Of a stretch of 64,000 nucleotides of DNA, positions 23,601-34,295 are shown one piece after another. The translations under genes and the position numbers were made by a program. Every line of letters begins with the position of its first letter. Within the stretch, counting starts at the first letter, position 1. The DNA is from Microplitis mediator (Eukaryota > Arthropoda > Insecta > Hymenoptera > Braconidae), in assembly GCF_029852145.1 (NCBI RefSeq), contig NC_079970.1, forward strand, positions 1,302,001 to 1,366,000, read 5' to 3'. The notes beneath the pieces were generated by a model. It was not told where the DNA came from. It did no database searches and saw only the letters and a list, made by a program, of their open reading frames with translations.

Positions 23601-25884
23601 CAGTTGGATGATATATGAGTTATATTTTTTTTTTAATGATAGCTTATCAATAGTAAATAATTGCTGATCATTTTTACAAAGTAGTTTGATAAATGATCAA
23701 TTAATTTATCATATGATAAATTAATAATTTTTTTTTAAATTATTTTGCAGAAAGAAATCCAGGCGATGTCGTCCTGCAACCACGAAAACGTGGTGACCTA
23801 TTACACGTCATTTGTCGTAAAAGAGGAACTCTGGTTGGTTTTGCGACTACTTGAAGGCGGCTCGCTTCTGGATATCATAAAACACAAGACCAGGACAACT
23901 AATTGTAAACACGGAGTGTTTGACGAGGCCACAATAGCGACAGTACTTCGGGAAGTCCTCAAAGGCCTTGAGTATTTTCACAGTAATGGACAAATACACA
24001 GGTAGAGTTATTTATTTAATTAATAGTGATAATTTATCGTCAATTAATGCACAGATTTAATTAATGTCATCATTATTGTTTTTGTCTTTAGGGATATAAA
24101 AGCCGGTAATATTTTACTGGGGGAAGACGGGACTGTTCAGATTGCGGATTTCGGTGTCAGCGCCTGGTTAGCAACCGGACGTGATTTGAGCAGACAAAAA
24201 GTCCGGCATACTTTTGTCGGTACTCCTTGTTGGATGGCACCGGAAGTCATGGAGCAGGTGAGAGAGGAAAGTTACACTACAATTTTATAGTTTGCACAAT
24301 TGCAGTGTCGCATGCCTACTTATTATTATTAATAAATAAATGCATTGTATAATTTTTTTTTTAAACTACCGATGATAAAATATTTAATTGTTGGACATTA
24401 AATGTTATTATTTAACTTGATTGGTTTAAACGCAATTAACGGCATTGATGCTTAATTTTTTTTAAATGCTAGATAATTGATCAAGTAATTGGAGATTAAA
24501 AAAAATTGTACATATGGTTGATTAAATAAAAAAAAAAGATGTTTTAATCGTCGTGTCTATTTATACAGGATCACGGTTACGATTTCAAAGCTGACATATG
24601 GTCGCTTGGTATTACTGCGATTGAAATGGCGAGTGGTACTGCTCCTTATCACAAGTATCCGCCAATGAAAGTGCTTATGCTGACGCTACAAAATGACCCG
24701 CCGACGTTGGACACCGCTGCTGATGAGAAAGATCAATACAAAGCTTATGGCAAAACATTTCGCAAGATGATCGTTGATTGTTTGCAGAAAGATCCTACTA
24801 GGAGGTAAATTTTCAAGTTAAAATTTTATTTAAATAAATTTTTAATCAAACAATTTAATTGCAGGCCGTCTGCAACAGAACTGCTGAAGCACCCATTCTT
24901 CAAAAAAGCTAAAGATAAAAAGTACTTGCAGCAAACACTTGTTGCCATTGGTCCCAGCCTTGAGACTCGTGTACAAAAGGTATTTTATTTGTTATTCTCT
25001 TACTATAAATCAATACTTATGAGTGTTTATGTAAAACATATTATTTATGAGGATTAATATTTAAATAGGCGTCTAAACGACAACCGGGAACGTCTGGTCG
25101 TTTGCACAGAACGGTGACAGGCGAGTGGGTATGGTCGTCAGAGGAAGAGGACAGCGGGGCATCAAGTGGCGACGAGGGTAAAGAAACCTTACCTGTTAAT
25201 ACTATTGACAACGTTAGCAGTGAAGAAGAGGCTGCTGACCAAGAAGATTCTGAGGGTCAAGTACGAGCAGCCATGAGTCGCGTTGCTATTCAGTCGGCCG
25301 AACAAAATATTCCCATCAATCTTGTTCTCAGATTACGGTAATTATTCACAGTCTATATTACATACATTAAAAGCGACGTGTATGTAAATATTTTAAATAT
25401 TTTTCAGACGTCCTGACACCCAATTTGACCTAGAAGAATTTAATCCTTTCCTGCTTCCTTATAACCAACAGTCATTATTTTTATTCTATTCTAATTTAGC
25501 TAATGCGTAGACTTTAATAAATTTATTTTTTATAGGAATCAAAAGCGCGAATTAAACGACATAAGATTTGAATTTGCTGTTGGTGTTGACTCTGCAGAAG
25601 GTATTGCTGCTGAATTAGTCGGAGCTGGTCTAGTCGATGGTAAAGACATAGTTGTGATAGCAGCTAATTTACAGAAACTTATTGACAGCGCTGGACAACT
25701 ACGTACAGTAACATTTTCATTGGTAATTATTTTATAATAACAGTAACAGTAATTTATAATTTATAAATAAATACCGTAGCTAATAATTGTAATTATTTAA
25801 TTACAGAATTCTGGTCATGCTCCCAATGAAATTCCTGATGATAAAGCATTGATCGGATTTGCTCAGATTTCAATAACAGATTAG
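14678..25884 (+). CDS. fray: Fray / OSR1-SPAK (STK39) serine/threonine kinase
   Basis: Exons: 14678-14730, 22086-22603, 23219-23331, 23751-24001, 24092-24257, 24569-24804, 24865-24979, 25069-25337, 25536-25722 and 25807-25884. They join in phase to 1986 nt (661 aa). The N-terminus is Ser/Asn-rich. The STE20 kinase domain starts at DDYELKEVIGVGATAVV, followed by CAIKR (ATP lysine), HRDIKAGN, ADFGVSAW, and the T-loop HTFVGTPCWMAPE, whose Thr is the WNK target in this family. A Ser-Glu-rich S-motif region and the C-terminal CCT domain, which docks RFxV/I motifs, complete the protein. In animals it relays WNK signals to SLC12 cotransporters for ion and volume control and, in flies, glial function. 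Three further candidate N-terminal exons lie in the long first intron. The length and domain order are complete. Confidence 0.96.
15347..16358. mobile_element. Long fold-back element FB2, 1012 bp, in fray intron 1
   Basis: Arms of about 490 bp (15347-15838 and 15871-16358) are near-perfect inverted copies with a loop of about 30 bp. Ends read GAGTGTCTCAAAAAATCGA, flanked by TA at 15345-15346 and 16359-16360. The sequence is related to FB1 along much of its length, with shared blocks around CTCTACAAAAAA and the end structure. Confidence 0.9.
17666..17757 (+). CDS. fray: Alternative first coding exon of fray (second N-terminus)
   Basis: ATG at 17666 (a second ATG follows at once) opens 30 codons (MMCGDGLETGIELF...KNN) and ends at a strong donor, TT|GTAAGT. 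It leaves phase 2, exactly what the common acceptor at 22086 needs (codon TT+G). The encoded N-terminus is acidic and unlike that of the 14678 exon. The purine-rich sequence upstream at 17570-17640 could be a 5' UTR. Transcript data would decide whether it is used. Confidence 0.6.
18198..18672. mobile_element. CACTGTAAAAA-ended minisatellite element E1, 475 bp
   Basis: Ends read CACTGTAAAAA and TTTTTACAGTG, with TA on both sides (18196-18197 and 18673-18674). The interior has GC-rich blocks of ACACCGGTG and AACACCG words with about two copies of the unit of about 42 bp that is expanded in E2 and E3. It lies in the long fray intron. Confidence 0.85.
18690..18950. repeat. ACTCCG-word repeat patch
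   Basis: Several scattered copies of GGAGT/ACTCC words (GCGGAGTTT, ACTCCGCAA, GGAGTAAAG, CGGAGTTTA, ACTCCGGA) in an otherwise AT-rich intron. It may be a decayed element of the same general design as E1. I could not define its ends. Confidence 0.35.
18975..19109 (+). CDS. fray: Cassette or alternative N-terminal exon of fray
   Basis: The exon has an acceptor (TTTGTTACAG|) and a donor (AATAG|GTAATA). It is 135 bp, a multiple of three, and reads phase 2 in and phase 2 out. It can therefore be inserted between the 17666 exon and the common exon without breaking the frame. It can also act as a first coding exon from its internal ATG at 18988 (MRHRKNELV...). The 40 to 45 residues are polar with two aromatic patches near the end. 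Confidence 0.55.
19566..19902. mobile_element. MITE family C, interrupted by a family B MITE
   Basis: The outer halves (about 19566-19648 and 19842-19902) carry inverted ends GGTAACAGACCCAGTACCC and the matching right end, plus the TATTTGTATATCTATATTTA core seen in the copy at 42484. The element is split by the insertion at 19649-19841. Confidence 0.75.
19649..19841. mobile_element. MITE family B, 193 bp, with 9-bp target duplication
   Basis: Inverted ends read ATGATACTGAAGCC and ATGATCCTGAAGTC. The 9-bp TACAAATAC occurs exactly at 19640-19648 and 19842-19850. Nine-base duplications are typical of Mutator-like elements. The interior lacks coding capacity. Confidence 0.85.
20436..20671 (+). 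CDS. fray: Possible further alternative first coding exon of fray
   Basis: A frame from ATG 20436 (MSSFCLSSSSSP...) runs 78 codons to a strong donor (AGTAG|GTGAGT) and leaves phase 2, matching the acceptor at 22086. Its second ATG is at 20542. The segment has a more balanced base composition than the surrounding intron and a Ser-rich then basic product. A second overlapping frame from 20509 is also open (hydrophobic product) but leaves phase 1, which would not fit. Weaker than the 17666 exon. Confidence 0.45.
20876..21300. mobile_element. Solo, degenerate arm of an FB1/FB2-type fold-back element
   Basis: The order of words matches the right arm of FB2: GATAAGTTGTGGGAAATGAA, CTACAAAAAAG, GATAAGTCTGATA, TTTCGCCGGAAAAGT, AATAACTTTTGAA. 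The opposite arm is absent and the copy has many substitutions, so it is older. Confidence 0.7.
22306..22380. repeat. Coding AAT/AAC microsatellite (poly-Asn tract of fray)
   Basis: Runs of AAC and AAT triplets encode about 25 Asn residues N-terminal to the kinase domain of fray. The tract is in frame and probably length-variable. Confidence 0.9.
25408..25510 (+). CDS. fray: Possible alternative terminal exon of fray
   Basis: Between exons ending at 25337 and starting at 25536 there is a good acceptor (TTTTCAG|ACGTCC). Joined to the phase-2 end at 25337 it would read about 34 codons to TAG at 25508-25510. The resulting protein would lose most of the CCT docking domain. There is no family support for this; it may be chance. 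Confidence 0.25.
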
Positions 25885-28440
25885 GTCAATTATTATTTAA
25901 CATTTATTGATTATTATTTTAAAAATATTCTGATAACTCAGGATACCGTTTTACGCGCTAGCAATCATTGATACAAAATTAAACTTTTATTTTTACCAAT
26001 TAAATATATAAATAAATATAAAAAAAAATTCTAATGAAAATGGGAATCGAGAGAGATGAAAAATAAATATTAATAATGATTATAAAGCGTTTAAATATTA
26101 AAGACTCAATTACTGTTGGTAATTAAATAAAATAAATAAAAACTGCTCAGATGTACTAAACATCGTCGCCAGTGTTTTTAAATATTTAAATATGCGTCGA
26201 CGCATATAATAAATTATCAATAAATTATAATATAGTATACGGATAAATTGTAAATGGATTTAAAAGGTGGTCCGATAAATGGTACATTATTATTTCGCAT
26301 TTGCAAAGTTTAAATTTATATTATTTATTCACACAGTGGAGTAAATAATAGTATTTAATCTAATTAATTTTAAAAACATTTATATTGTATGTTAATTTAT
26401 GTAAATACTAGACATTTATTTCTGATAATCATTCTCTGGATTTATTTTTAAAATTATAGCGAGGCATTATGAATTTAAATAACAACACAAAAATAATATT
26501 TATTATTATTTAATAAAGATAAGTTTATTATTAATTTTTAACGGCGTCGCCTTTTGATGTTGGTCATATATTTTAAAATGTTTAATTTCAAACTAAAATA
26601 ATTTCAAGCGCGAAATAATTATAAAATATAAATAATTAAATAACAAAAGTATATTTCACGCTTAAATGCCTTAGCATTTAGATAAAAAATCACGAGAGTA
26701 CTAAAATTAAATAAATTCTTTTGTACTTAAAAAAAAAAAATATAAAATCTAGATATTAAAAAATAATAATAAATAAAGTTTAATAAATAAAATTAGCGTA
26801 ACTTCACGGCTTGTAGAAGTTTAAATAATTCCGACTAATTTTTACACTCGGCTTTCATGTATTTAAGAAACGAGACACTAAGAAAAATATTTAAAACTTA
26901 GACTTAGATCTGGGCCTCAACAATTATAATTATAGATTATTATAATAAATAATTGTAATTTAATTATTATCAATTGCGATATATTTTGGCTTATAAACAA
27001 AACAATAGAAAAAAACAATTTAATATTATCTTGAGTTTTTATTTAATTTTTTTCATTTTAATTAACAAATCAACCATTCATTATTTTATCAGAAAATACT
27101 TTTTTTTTTTGGGTGAGTGACATTTAATTGAATCATTAAATATTTATTATTTCAATCATTTAATTAGTAATTAGAGATTTTTTAATTATTTTATAAGAAA
27201 TATAAATTTTAATATAATAATTAAATATTCATTAGATGTTCTGAGACAACGAGATAAATCGTTTAAATAATTAATTAACAGAGTAATTAACAATTGTTTA
27301 TTTGCGATGTTGAAAGTAACAGACGTTAAAAAATTTTGTTTAATTTCGATAAAAAAAAAATTGACAGGAAAAAATTTAAATTGCGAGCGAAGAATTTGAA
27401 AAAATTTTTAAATTTTTTTGATGCTAATTAACTTGGTAATTAAAATTACTAAATTTTTCAGTTGTCGGGTACTTTCAGCATCGCGTTTATTTACACCAAA
27501 TGCGCGGCATAATTAAATCAAAATTGCAATAAGTTTATTACTACTCATATAATTAATAAATATTCTAGCGATAAATATAAAAGGGCACTATATCATTAGC
27601 ATTTAAAAGTCATGTAAAAAAAGATAAAGTTTTAAAAAAAAATTCAATTAAAATAAAAGTACGTTGCGGTAATGTGCCTTATTACGATACAATACTGCTA
27701 ATTAGTATTTTAAATAAACTTTAGTTTTCTTAGATTCAAATTTCATAACTGAAAATTGTCGTTCCTATGAATTCGCAAGTGATTAATATGTCAATAAAAA
27801 ATTTTTAAATCTATTAATCGCATCATACAGCCGTGCCAAATAAATTAGCTTGATATTTAGCAAAATTATATTTGAAATTAAAAAAAAAAAAAACAAACGT
27901 ATTTGATTGATTGATGTATCGGTTCTAATTGCTTACATTGACTTTTCAAATTAACAAATATATATTATTGTAGTACTTAATATGTTGCGACATGAAAAAT
28001 TATTCTTTTTATATATATATAATATAATTATTATTACAATATAATATATGAAAGGAATCATTTATCAATACCAATGCTTTCTTATTAACATATGTTATTC
28101 TCTTTCACTTCTGTATACATTGATTGATAAAATTTTTTGTATACATATCAAAATTTTAACCAAAAAAAAAACTGCTTTCTTTTCATAATTTTTTGAATAT
28201 TCTTATTACAAATTCCTCTTTTTAAAATTTTCCTGGCAGGACAAATTATTGAGTCTTTAGTTTCCTTGAAAATTCATTAAATTTTTGTTCTACAGCAAGA
28301 TGATTCTGGACATGCTTCAAAATTTTCAAATGTTTTTATTCTATTCAGCTAAACTGCTGAAAGAAGTTTACAAATGGCAAATTTAAAGCCGTAAGATGGA
28401 CGGTTGCGTCTGAGGGTCCACCTAAAATTTACAAGTCCAA

Positions 28441-28704
28441 CCCTGGCGGTTTTGAATCACCCTGGAAACATCCTGGGAGTGGAAACACGGTGGATCCAGG
28501 GTGGTTACACGGTGGGTTTGTGCCATTTTATCACCCTGATTCAATGGTGATTACACGGTGTTTCCACGATGGTTACACGGTGTACCCACCCTGATTCCAT
28601 GGTGATTACGCGGTGTACGTGGAATCAGGGTGGTTACACCGTGTAACCACCGTGAATCCACCGTGATTCCAAGGTGTTTCCAGGGTGACTCAAAACCGCC
28701 AGGG
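28441..28704. mobile_element. CCCTGG-ended element made of CACGGTG words, 264 bp
   Basis: Ends CCCTGGCGGTTTTGAATCAC and its complement form inverted repeats of over 30 bp. The interior is a series of GGTGGTTACACGGTGT-like words in both orientations. AA flanks both ends. GC-rich against an AT-rich background. Confidence 0.8.
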
Positions 28705-28876
28705 AATGATATTCATGCTTGTAAACTTTGACTCAGTAATCACTAGTCTATCGGTCATCTATTAGTCATCTCGATGGAAAGTATGTCGAAAATCTGTAGA
28801 AAGTGTCTGGAAAATTTGTCAAAAACACTAATTTCACATGATAAAAAATTTCATTTAATAATAATGTAATTTTTTT

Positions 28877-29081
28877 ATGATACTAAAGTTAGCCGACATC
28901 TAACAATTTTTGAATTTTTTTAAAAAATGATAAATTATAAAGAAAAAAATATTTTAAAAATTGCACCTCTAAATTTTTTAATTTTCTACATGTGCATATT
29001 TTTCTTTTTTTTTTTTTTGCAACTGATTTGCTGAAAAAAAAAATCCAAAAATTACTAATTGTCTGCTAACTTCAGGATCAT
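28877..29081. mobile_element. MITE family B, 205 bp, with 9-bp target duplication
   Basis: Ends ATGATACTAAAGTTAGC and its near-complement. The exact 9-bp AATTTTTTT is found at 28868-28876 and 29082-29090. The interior is homologous to 19649-19841, including TTTCTACATGTGCATATTTT. Confidence 0.85.
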
Positions 29082-29429
29082 AATTTTTTTATTTATCTTT
29101 AGTAAAATTTGACAGGTGTCAAACTTGAGATGACAACCAAGAATTTACCAATGATTCTAAAAATAATTACCAATGACATTAACTTTTAATAAAATAATTG
29201 CTGCAACAAAAATCTATAACTGCATGCAAGTTCAATCGTCGTTTAAATTAATTCTCTCATCAAACAATATGACAAAATGAATTTTCAAATTCAAATTTTC
29301 CCGCGAGAAACTAAAAAAAATAAACTCGCAACGTCACCTGTCTCCTATCAAACCAAGCAAATGAATCGCAAAATAATATCAGTTTTTCCTTTTCTTATTT
29401 ACTATTTTTTTGATATCCAGCTGATGTCA

Positions 29430-29437
29430 TATATAAA
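29430..29437 (+). promoter_or_regulatory. Possible TATA box of Pink1
   Basis: TATATAAA, with GCACACAA about 30 bp downstream as a possible start region and a leader of about 200 bp to the ATG. No other core element is clear. Confidence 0.4.
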
Positions 29438-29655
29438 CATACCGTGCACCTGAGCAGCACACAAATAAAACTAGAAAAATCGTCTTGTGTTCTTAGTGCG
29501 CAGTATCTTGCAAGCGAGTGTCAGGAACAAGGGCTCCGTACTTAGTTTAAATAAACTGGCTCTCATCAGAAGGTAAAATTAACATCGTGAAAGTATTTCT
29601 TTGGGAACCAGGGTTTGCCCGTTGTTGGGCTCTCCCGGCCCGAGATCATCCAGAC

Positions 29656-31963
29656 ATGTCGATTAGATTAATCGCACAACGTCTGATACAAGATGGTCGT
29701 GTTATTCTACGATCGCTTCGCAATAACGACCGATTATATTCAAACACTCATGCTAAAAGTCACTTCGACAAGATACACGTTCTTCCAGTAGGTAAGTCAT
29801 CATCATCATCATCACTGTCATTGTCATCATCAATCAACTATAATTATCATACCCAACGACCTTAATTATTCTTCAATACCACTTGTCATTATGTCATATT
29901 TAATTATAAATATTTAAAAAAAAAACTCATACTTTTTATGACGTAGGCAAACCCCTGGGCCCATCGCCTCAGGGCAGCAGCAATGTCACCCATGTCAGAA
30001 CCCATCTCGGTTACCTGGGAGCTCAAGCAAGACGCATATTCGTAGATAATATTTTAAGACGAGTCACCAACAGCTTAGCTGGTGATTTACGCAGAAAAGC
30101 TGCCAGTCGTCATTTATTCGGTGACTCTGCTCCATTTTTTGCCCTAGTTGGCGTTTCCTTGGCATCGGGAACTGGAATCTTGACCAAAGACGAAGAATTG
30201 GAAGGTGTCTGCTGGGAAATACGAGTAATTTTAAAAATAAACTTTTTTTTTAAAACCAAATAAATAATTTGATACCTGGTTATTTAAATTTTTAGGAAGC
30301 AGTATCGAAATTGCAGTGGATGAAACCGCAAAATGATAAAAATTACGAATCAAGTGACGTGGAGAAACCGTCAACGACAACGAGTCTTCAAGACTTTGTC
30401 TTTGGACCAGCGATAGCCAAAGGATGTTCTGCAGTTGTCTACGCAGCGCGATTCAGAGAAGATGCGCCGGTAAGTCAAGTTGGAGATGGTCCAATTATCA
30501 AAGACGACGATGATGATTTATCAAGTTTTCCATTGGCCATAAAAATGATGTTTAATTACGACGCGGAGTCTAATTCCATGGCTATTTTGCGCGCAATGTA
30601 CCGCGAGACCGTACCCGCCAGGAAGTACGACCGCGGGGAATTGACCGATTGGGAGCAGAGAATGGCCGATAGCAAGCGCGTTCTTCCACCACATCCTAAC
30701 ATCGTTGCAATGTATCACGTCTTCGCTGATAGAATTCCTTACTTACCTGGTTCATGGCAATTGTACCCTGATGCTTTGCCAGCTCGTATCAATCCCGAAG
30801 GTTCTGGCAGGAACATGAGTTTATTTTTGCTCATGAAAAGGTTCAGTAAAATCATTACCTCTGGTTTAATTTCCACAAATAAATCAATAAATCATTAAAT
30901 ATTTATTTGCAGGTACGACGTTACCCTAAAAGAATACAAGATGGACCATCCAGCAAACATTCAAGAGTCCATTCTGCTGTTCGCTCAATTACTAGAAGGC
31001 ATCGCTCACATCAACGCCCACGGAATCGCTCATAGGTATCATTGATGAATAAATAAATTATTTTCTGCATGTAAAATAAGTTGATGGTCTGCTAAATGAA
31101 GGAGTTTACACTTACAGAGACCTGAAGAGTGACAATATTCTGCTGGACATATCCGAGGAGACTGACAACTGTCCGTCACTGGTAATCACTGACTTTGGGT
31201 CATGTCTCGCGGATAAACATCACGGTCTCTATCTTCCATTCAACTCTCACGACGTTGACAAGGGAGGAAACACAGCACTCATGGCTCCAGAAGTTGTGAC
31301 AGCTGAGCCTGGTCCCTTCACCAGCATAAATTATACGAAAGCGGATCTATGGACTGCCGGCACGATAGCTTATGAAATATTTGGTCTAGCTAATCCATTT
31401 TACGGCGACAAGACTAGAGCTGCTGAATTAAAAAATTACACTTACGCGGACAGCGAGCTCCCAGATCTACCGGAAACTGTTCCCAGTGTAATTGCTGCGC
31501 TTATTAAAAATATATTGAGTCGTAATGTTTACCAGGTAATAAATATTGATAGTGATTAATTAATTATTATTATTATTATGATTATTTTTTTTTGCCTGCA
31601 CAGCGAATGAGCGCAGAAATGGCGGCGACTATAATGCAGTTGTACTTATGGGCACCCAGTGCATGGTTAAGAAAACGCAATAAATTACCATCGAGCAATG
31701 AAATTCTACAGTGGCTGCTTTGCTTGACGACCAAAGTCCTGTGCGAAGGCCGCGAAATAGAAATATTGAATGCGATGCCCTCGGCAAGCACAGACCAAAA
31801 AGTTGAGAAGAAAAATTACCGCAGAATGATATCGACTCGTCTGAGTGGAAGACGTACCATGCCAGAGTACCAGTTGATTGCCAGTTTCCTTGGTCGGGTC
31901 AGTTTATTTAACGTCCGCCAAGGATTGCAGTGGATTGAGCGGAACACGAATTCAAACAAATAA
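29656..31963 (+). CDS. Pink1: Serine/threonine kinase PINK1, mitochondrial
   Basis: Six exons join in phase: 29656-29791, 29947-30224, 30296-30840, 30913-31035, 31118-31535 and 31604-31963 (1860 nt, 619 aa). The N-terminus is basic and targeting-like. The membrane segment FFALVGVSLASGTGIL is at residues about 107-122. The split kinase domain has FPLAIKMMFNY (ATP lysine), an Asp-rich insert before it (KDDDDD), HRDLKSDNILLD, ITDFGSC and LMAPEVV. The C-terminal extension has the family's YQLIASFLGRVSLFNVR-like segment. PINK1 accumulates on damaged mitochondria and phosphorylates ubiquitin and Parkin. The first ATG in frame is at 29656; the frame upstream is open to a GTG only. All catalytic residues are present. 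Confidence 0.97.
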
Positions 31964-32185
31964 TTTAACTTCGTTGTAACAATTATTTAAAATTTTCAGA
32001 TTTAATTTTTAAATGTTTATATTTATTTATTTGTTAATTCACAATTTTTTAAAAATTGGCTACTTGTTACGAGATGATTTGATGTTATAGGAGATATTGT
32101 ATAGTAAAAAAAAAATATTGTTAATTTGTCAGATGTTTGATTTTCAATCCAACTGATGAAAGTATTTTGTACAGGACTGGGAATG
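31964..32185. other. Pink1 3' UTR
   Basis: AT-rich sequence that ends where the copy of the TPPP-like 3' end begins. Confidence 0.5.
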
Positions 32186-32374
32186 TTTATTGAATATAAA
32201 TAATGAGTATTTAAATTTGAAAAAAAAATCAGTAATTGGAAATGAATAATGTAAATAATTTTTAAGGAAATAAATATTATTTCTTAATTAGTAAATTTAT
32301 TTTTACTAGAGGCTCAATTACGATTATTGTAATTTATGCTGATGAATCTCGAGGTTCTGGTGGTTTGCCGCATA
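32186..32374 (-). pseudogene. Truncated second copy of the TPPP-like gene's 3' end
   Basis: About 190 bp match 37410-37601 in the same orientation. On the minus strand the match encodes the same last residues (CGKPPEPRDSSA) with the stop at 32334-32336, followed by the matching 3' UTR. The rest of the gene is missing: homology stops at about 32374, next to a truncated family B MITE. Confidence 0.8.
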
Positions 32375-32424
32375 TCGGCAGCAATTTTAATTCAACGATT
32401 TAATTTAAAAAGAGAAGAAAACTT

Positions 32425-32543
32425 AAAATATGCACTTGTAGAAAATTCAAAAATTATACCTTCAGTTTTTTAAAATATTTTTTTTTAAATTTATCGTTTT
32501 TAAAAAATTGAAAAAATTATTAATCAGCTAATTTCAGTATCAT
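32425..32543. mobile_element. MITE family B, truncated, inverted
   Basis: The right end reads GCTAATTTCAGTATCAT (complement of the family end) and the interior has AAAATATGCACTTGTAGAAA, the reverse complement of the family core. The other terminal repeat is missing. Confidence 0.6.
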
Positions 32544-32875
32544 GAAATGTTAACAAAAATGAATCAGCCAATGATCCTTGTTGACGGTAATTTTGGACCG
32601 TCAAAAAATTTTTAGTCACAAATTAACGTTTAATCAAGAATTTTGTCAGTCACAATCAGCTAGTTGATTGGACGGAATCTTTTTTTGTAAATGATTTAAA
32701 AATTTTTTTTTCCCGCCATATTCTTATCTCGTGGTATTTTTTAAATAATTGCGGTTTAAAAATTTGAATTTTTACAAAAGTTATAAAGGCGTATGTGAGA
32801 TGTCACCACGATTGTGACAGTCTGTCATTTTATGAACGGGGCGCTGACATCTTGTGACCATGACGTGGTCAACTT

Positions 32876-32980
32876 CCCTGGTGGAAATTTTTCGAAATTT
32901 TCTCTGAAAAATTCAGTTCTAAAGTTCTAAAGACTTTTTCAGAGTTATTCAAAGAAAAGTCCGAAAAATTTCCACCAGGG
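32876..32980. mobile_element. CCCTGG-ended short hairpin element, 105 bp
   Basis: Ends CCCTGGTGGAAATTTTTCG and CGAAAAATTTCCACCAGGG are inverted and flanked by TT. The interior repeats AAAGTTCTAAAGACTTT words. The ends resemble those at 28441. Confidence 0.8.
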
Positions 32981-33137
32981 TTCACATCTATGGAGGGTAG
33001 AGGTACAACTACCCTCCATACTACTCTCAGTTCTTCTAGTTCCTGCCATCTTATCGTTGATACGTAGTAAAACTAAATATCTAGCTCTTCTACCACGTGT
33101 TTCTTTGAAAAAAATAATCAAGGAAAAATTGTGTTAG

Positions 33138-33146
33138 TATAAAAAG
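33138..33146 (+). promoter_or_regulatory. TATA-like box of MATH-BTB copy 4
   Basis: TATAAAAAG, 14 bp before the ATG as in copies 1 to 3. It has been kept although the gene copy moved and inverted. Confidence 0.35.
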
Positions 33147-33160
33147 TGTTGAGTTTAAAA

Positions 33161-34295
33161 ATGCCACTACAAAAAATAGAACGAAACGTTCATAAATCAT
33201 ATCATACATGGGTACTTGAAAATATAAGTGAAATATTCTCAAAAGTAGATCGGTCCAATTTTCCAAAGTTTTCTTTTCATAAGACTCACTCCTTTTCTAC
33301 AGAATTTCAAGGTCATGCCGTTGACTGGTACGTCACATTGAAATTTGGTAATGATGAATTGAAGTGTGGATTCATGATAGAATTCAACGTTGTTAAAGGA
33401 TTTGAACCTAAGAATCATGTCACCTGTAATTTTTACCTGGTCGACGCCGACAAAAATAAGTTTTTTCTTGGACGAAAGAACCGGAAACTTGATCACTCTA
33501 CGAATTTTTATTCTCCTTTAATGGGTTCGAGCGCTTTCACTCATTGCTGCGGCTTACCAAACACAATAGATAAATTATTACCAAACGATGCCATGACACT
33601 GGAGATCGAACTCATAACTTACTTGGATGATGATCCTATATTTCTTTACGAGGATATGATTTATGACTATGAACGAGATCTCAATTTATCAGATGATTTC
33701 TTGAAGTTATATAAATTTCAAGATGATGGTGATGTTATGATTTATGTGCAGGATGTTAAATTTCCAGTATACAAAAGAGTATTGAAAGCACGGTGTCCTA
33801 AATTATATGAAATGGTTGATTATCATCAACAAATGTCTGATGGCAATGATAACCAAGTAGCTCTTAGGGACATAGAGCCAGAGATATTTAAAAGAGTTTT
33901 AGAATTTATCTACACTGGGAAAGTTGAGGACTTGGATGATCATGCAGAAGATGTGCTAAAAGCTGCGTCACAATTAAAATTAAAAAGACTGATAAAATTG
34001 TGTGAATTCTCCATCATGGAGCACTATCTTACCTACGAAAATTCTTATGAGGTTGAAAAATTGGCTAATAGTTTTGGTGCCACTCGATTAAGCATGAACG
34101 CCTATATCTTCCGAGAAAATACACGCTCCCAAAAAGAGGCCAAACAACGTTATTTAGAAAAGGGTATACTTTTTTTTTTTTTTAATTATACTGAAATTTA
34201 TATTTTTTTAAATATTCGAAATTTTTAATTTCAATAATTAAATCACTTTTTTTTTTTTAGGTAAACAGGCGGGAAATATGATTGTAGTAGAATAG
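33161..34295 (+). CDS. MATH-BTB (SPOP-like) protein, copy 4 (inverted, dispersed)
   Basis: Exon 1 is 33161-34163 and exon 2 is 34261-34295, across a 97-bp intron with donor G|GTATAC and a T-tract plus AG acceptor. The phase-1 join gives EKGKQAGNMIVVE and a stop, about 345 residues. MATH is at residues about 5-160 and BTB at about 190-295 with YKRVL, CPKLYEMV and EPEIFKRVLEFIYTGK. It is the most diverged copy, with differences spread over MATH, BTB and the tail, so it is the oldest split in this group or is under different selection. Flanks on both sides are the reverse complement of the tandem units (5' from about 33030, 3' to about 34685), so the duplication was at DNA level, not through RNA. 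It is a probable CUL3 adaptor by family. Confidence 0.85.

Larger units (their letters stand above)
25885..29429. other. Intergenic region between fray and Pink1
   Basis: AT-rich, with the fray 3' UTR at its start. It holds the CCC/GGG-ended hairpin at 28441-28704 and a family B MITE at 28877-29081. Between 26000 and 28400 I see only simple AT-rich sequence with no coding frame. Confidence 0.5.

Noticed and set aside
29587..29655. In-frame extension of Pink1 upstream of its ATG
   Set aside because: Only a GTG is available; the sequence before the ATG reads as 5' UTR.
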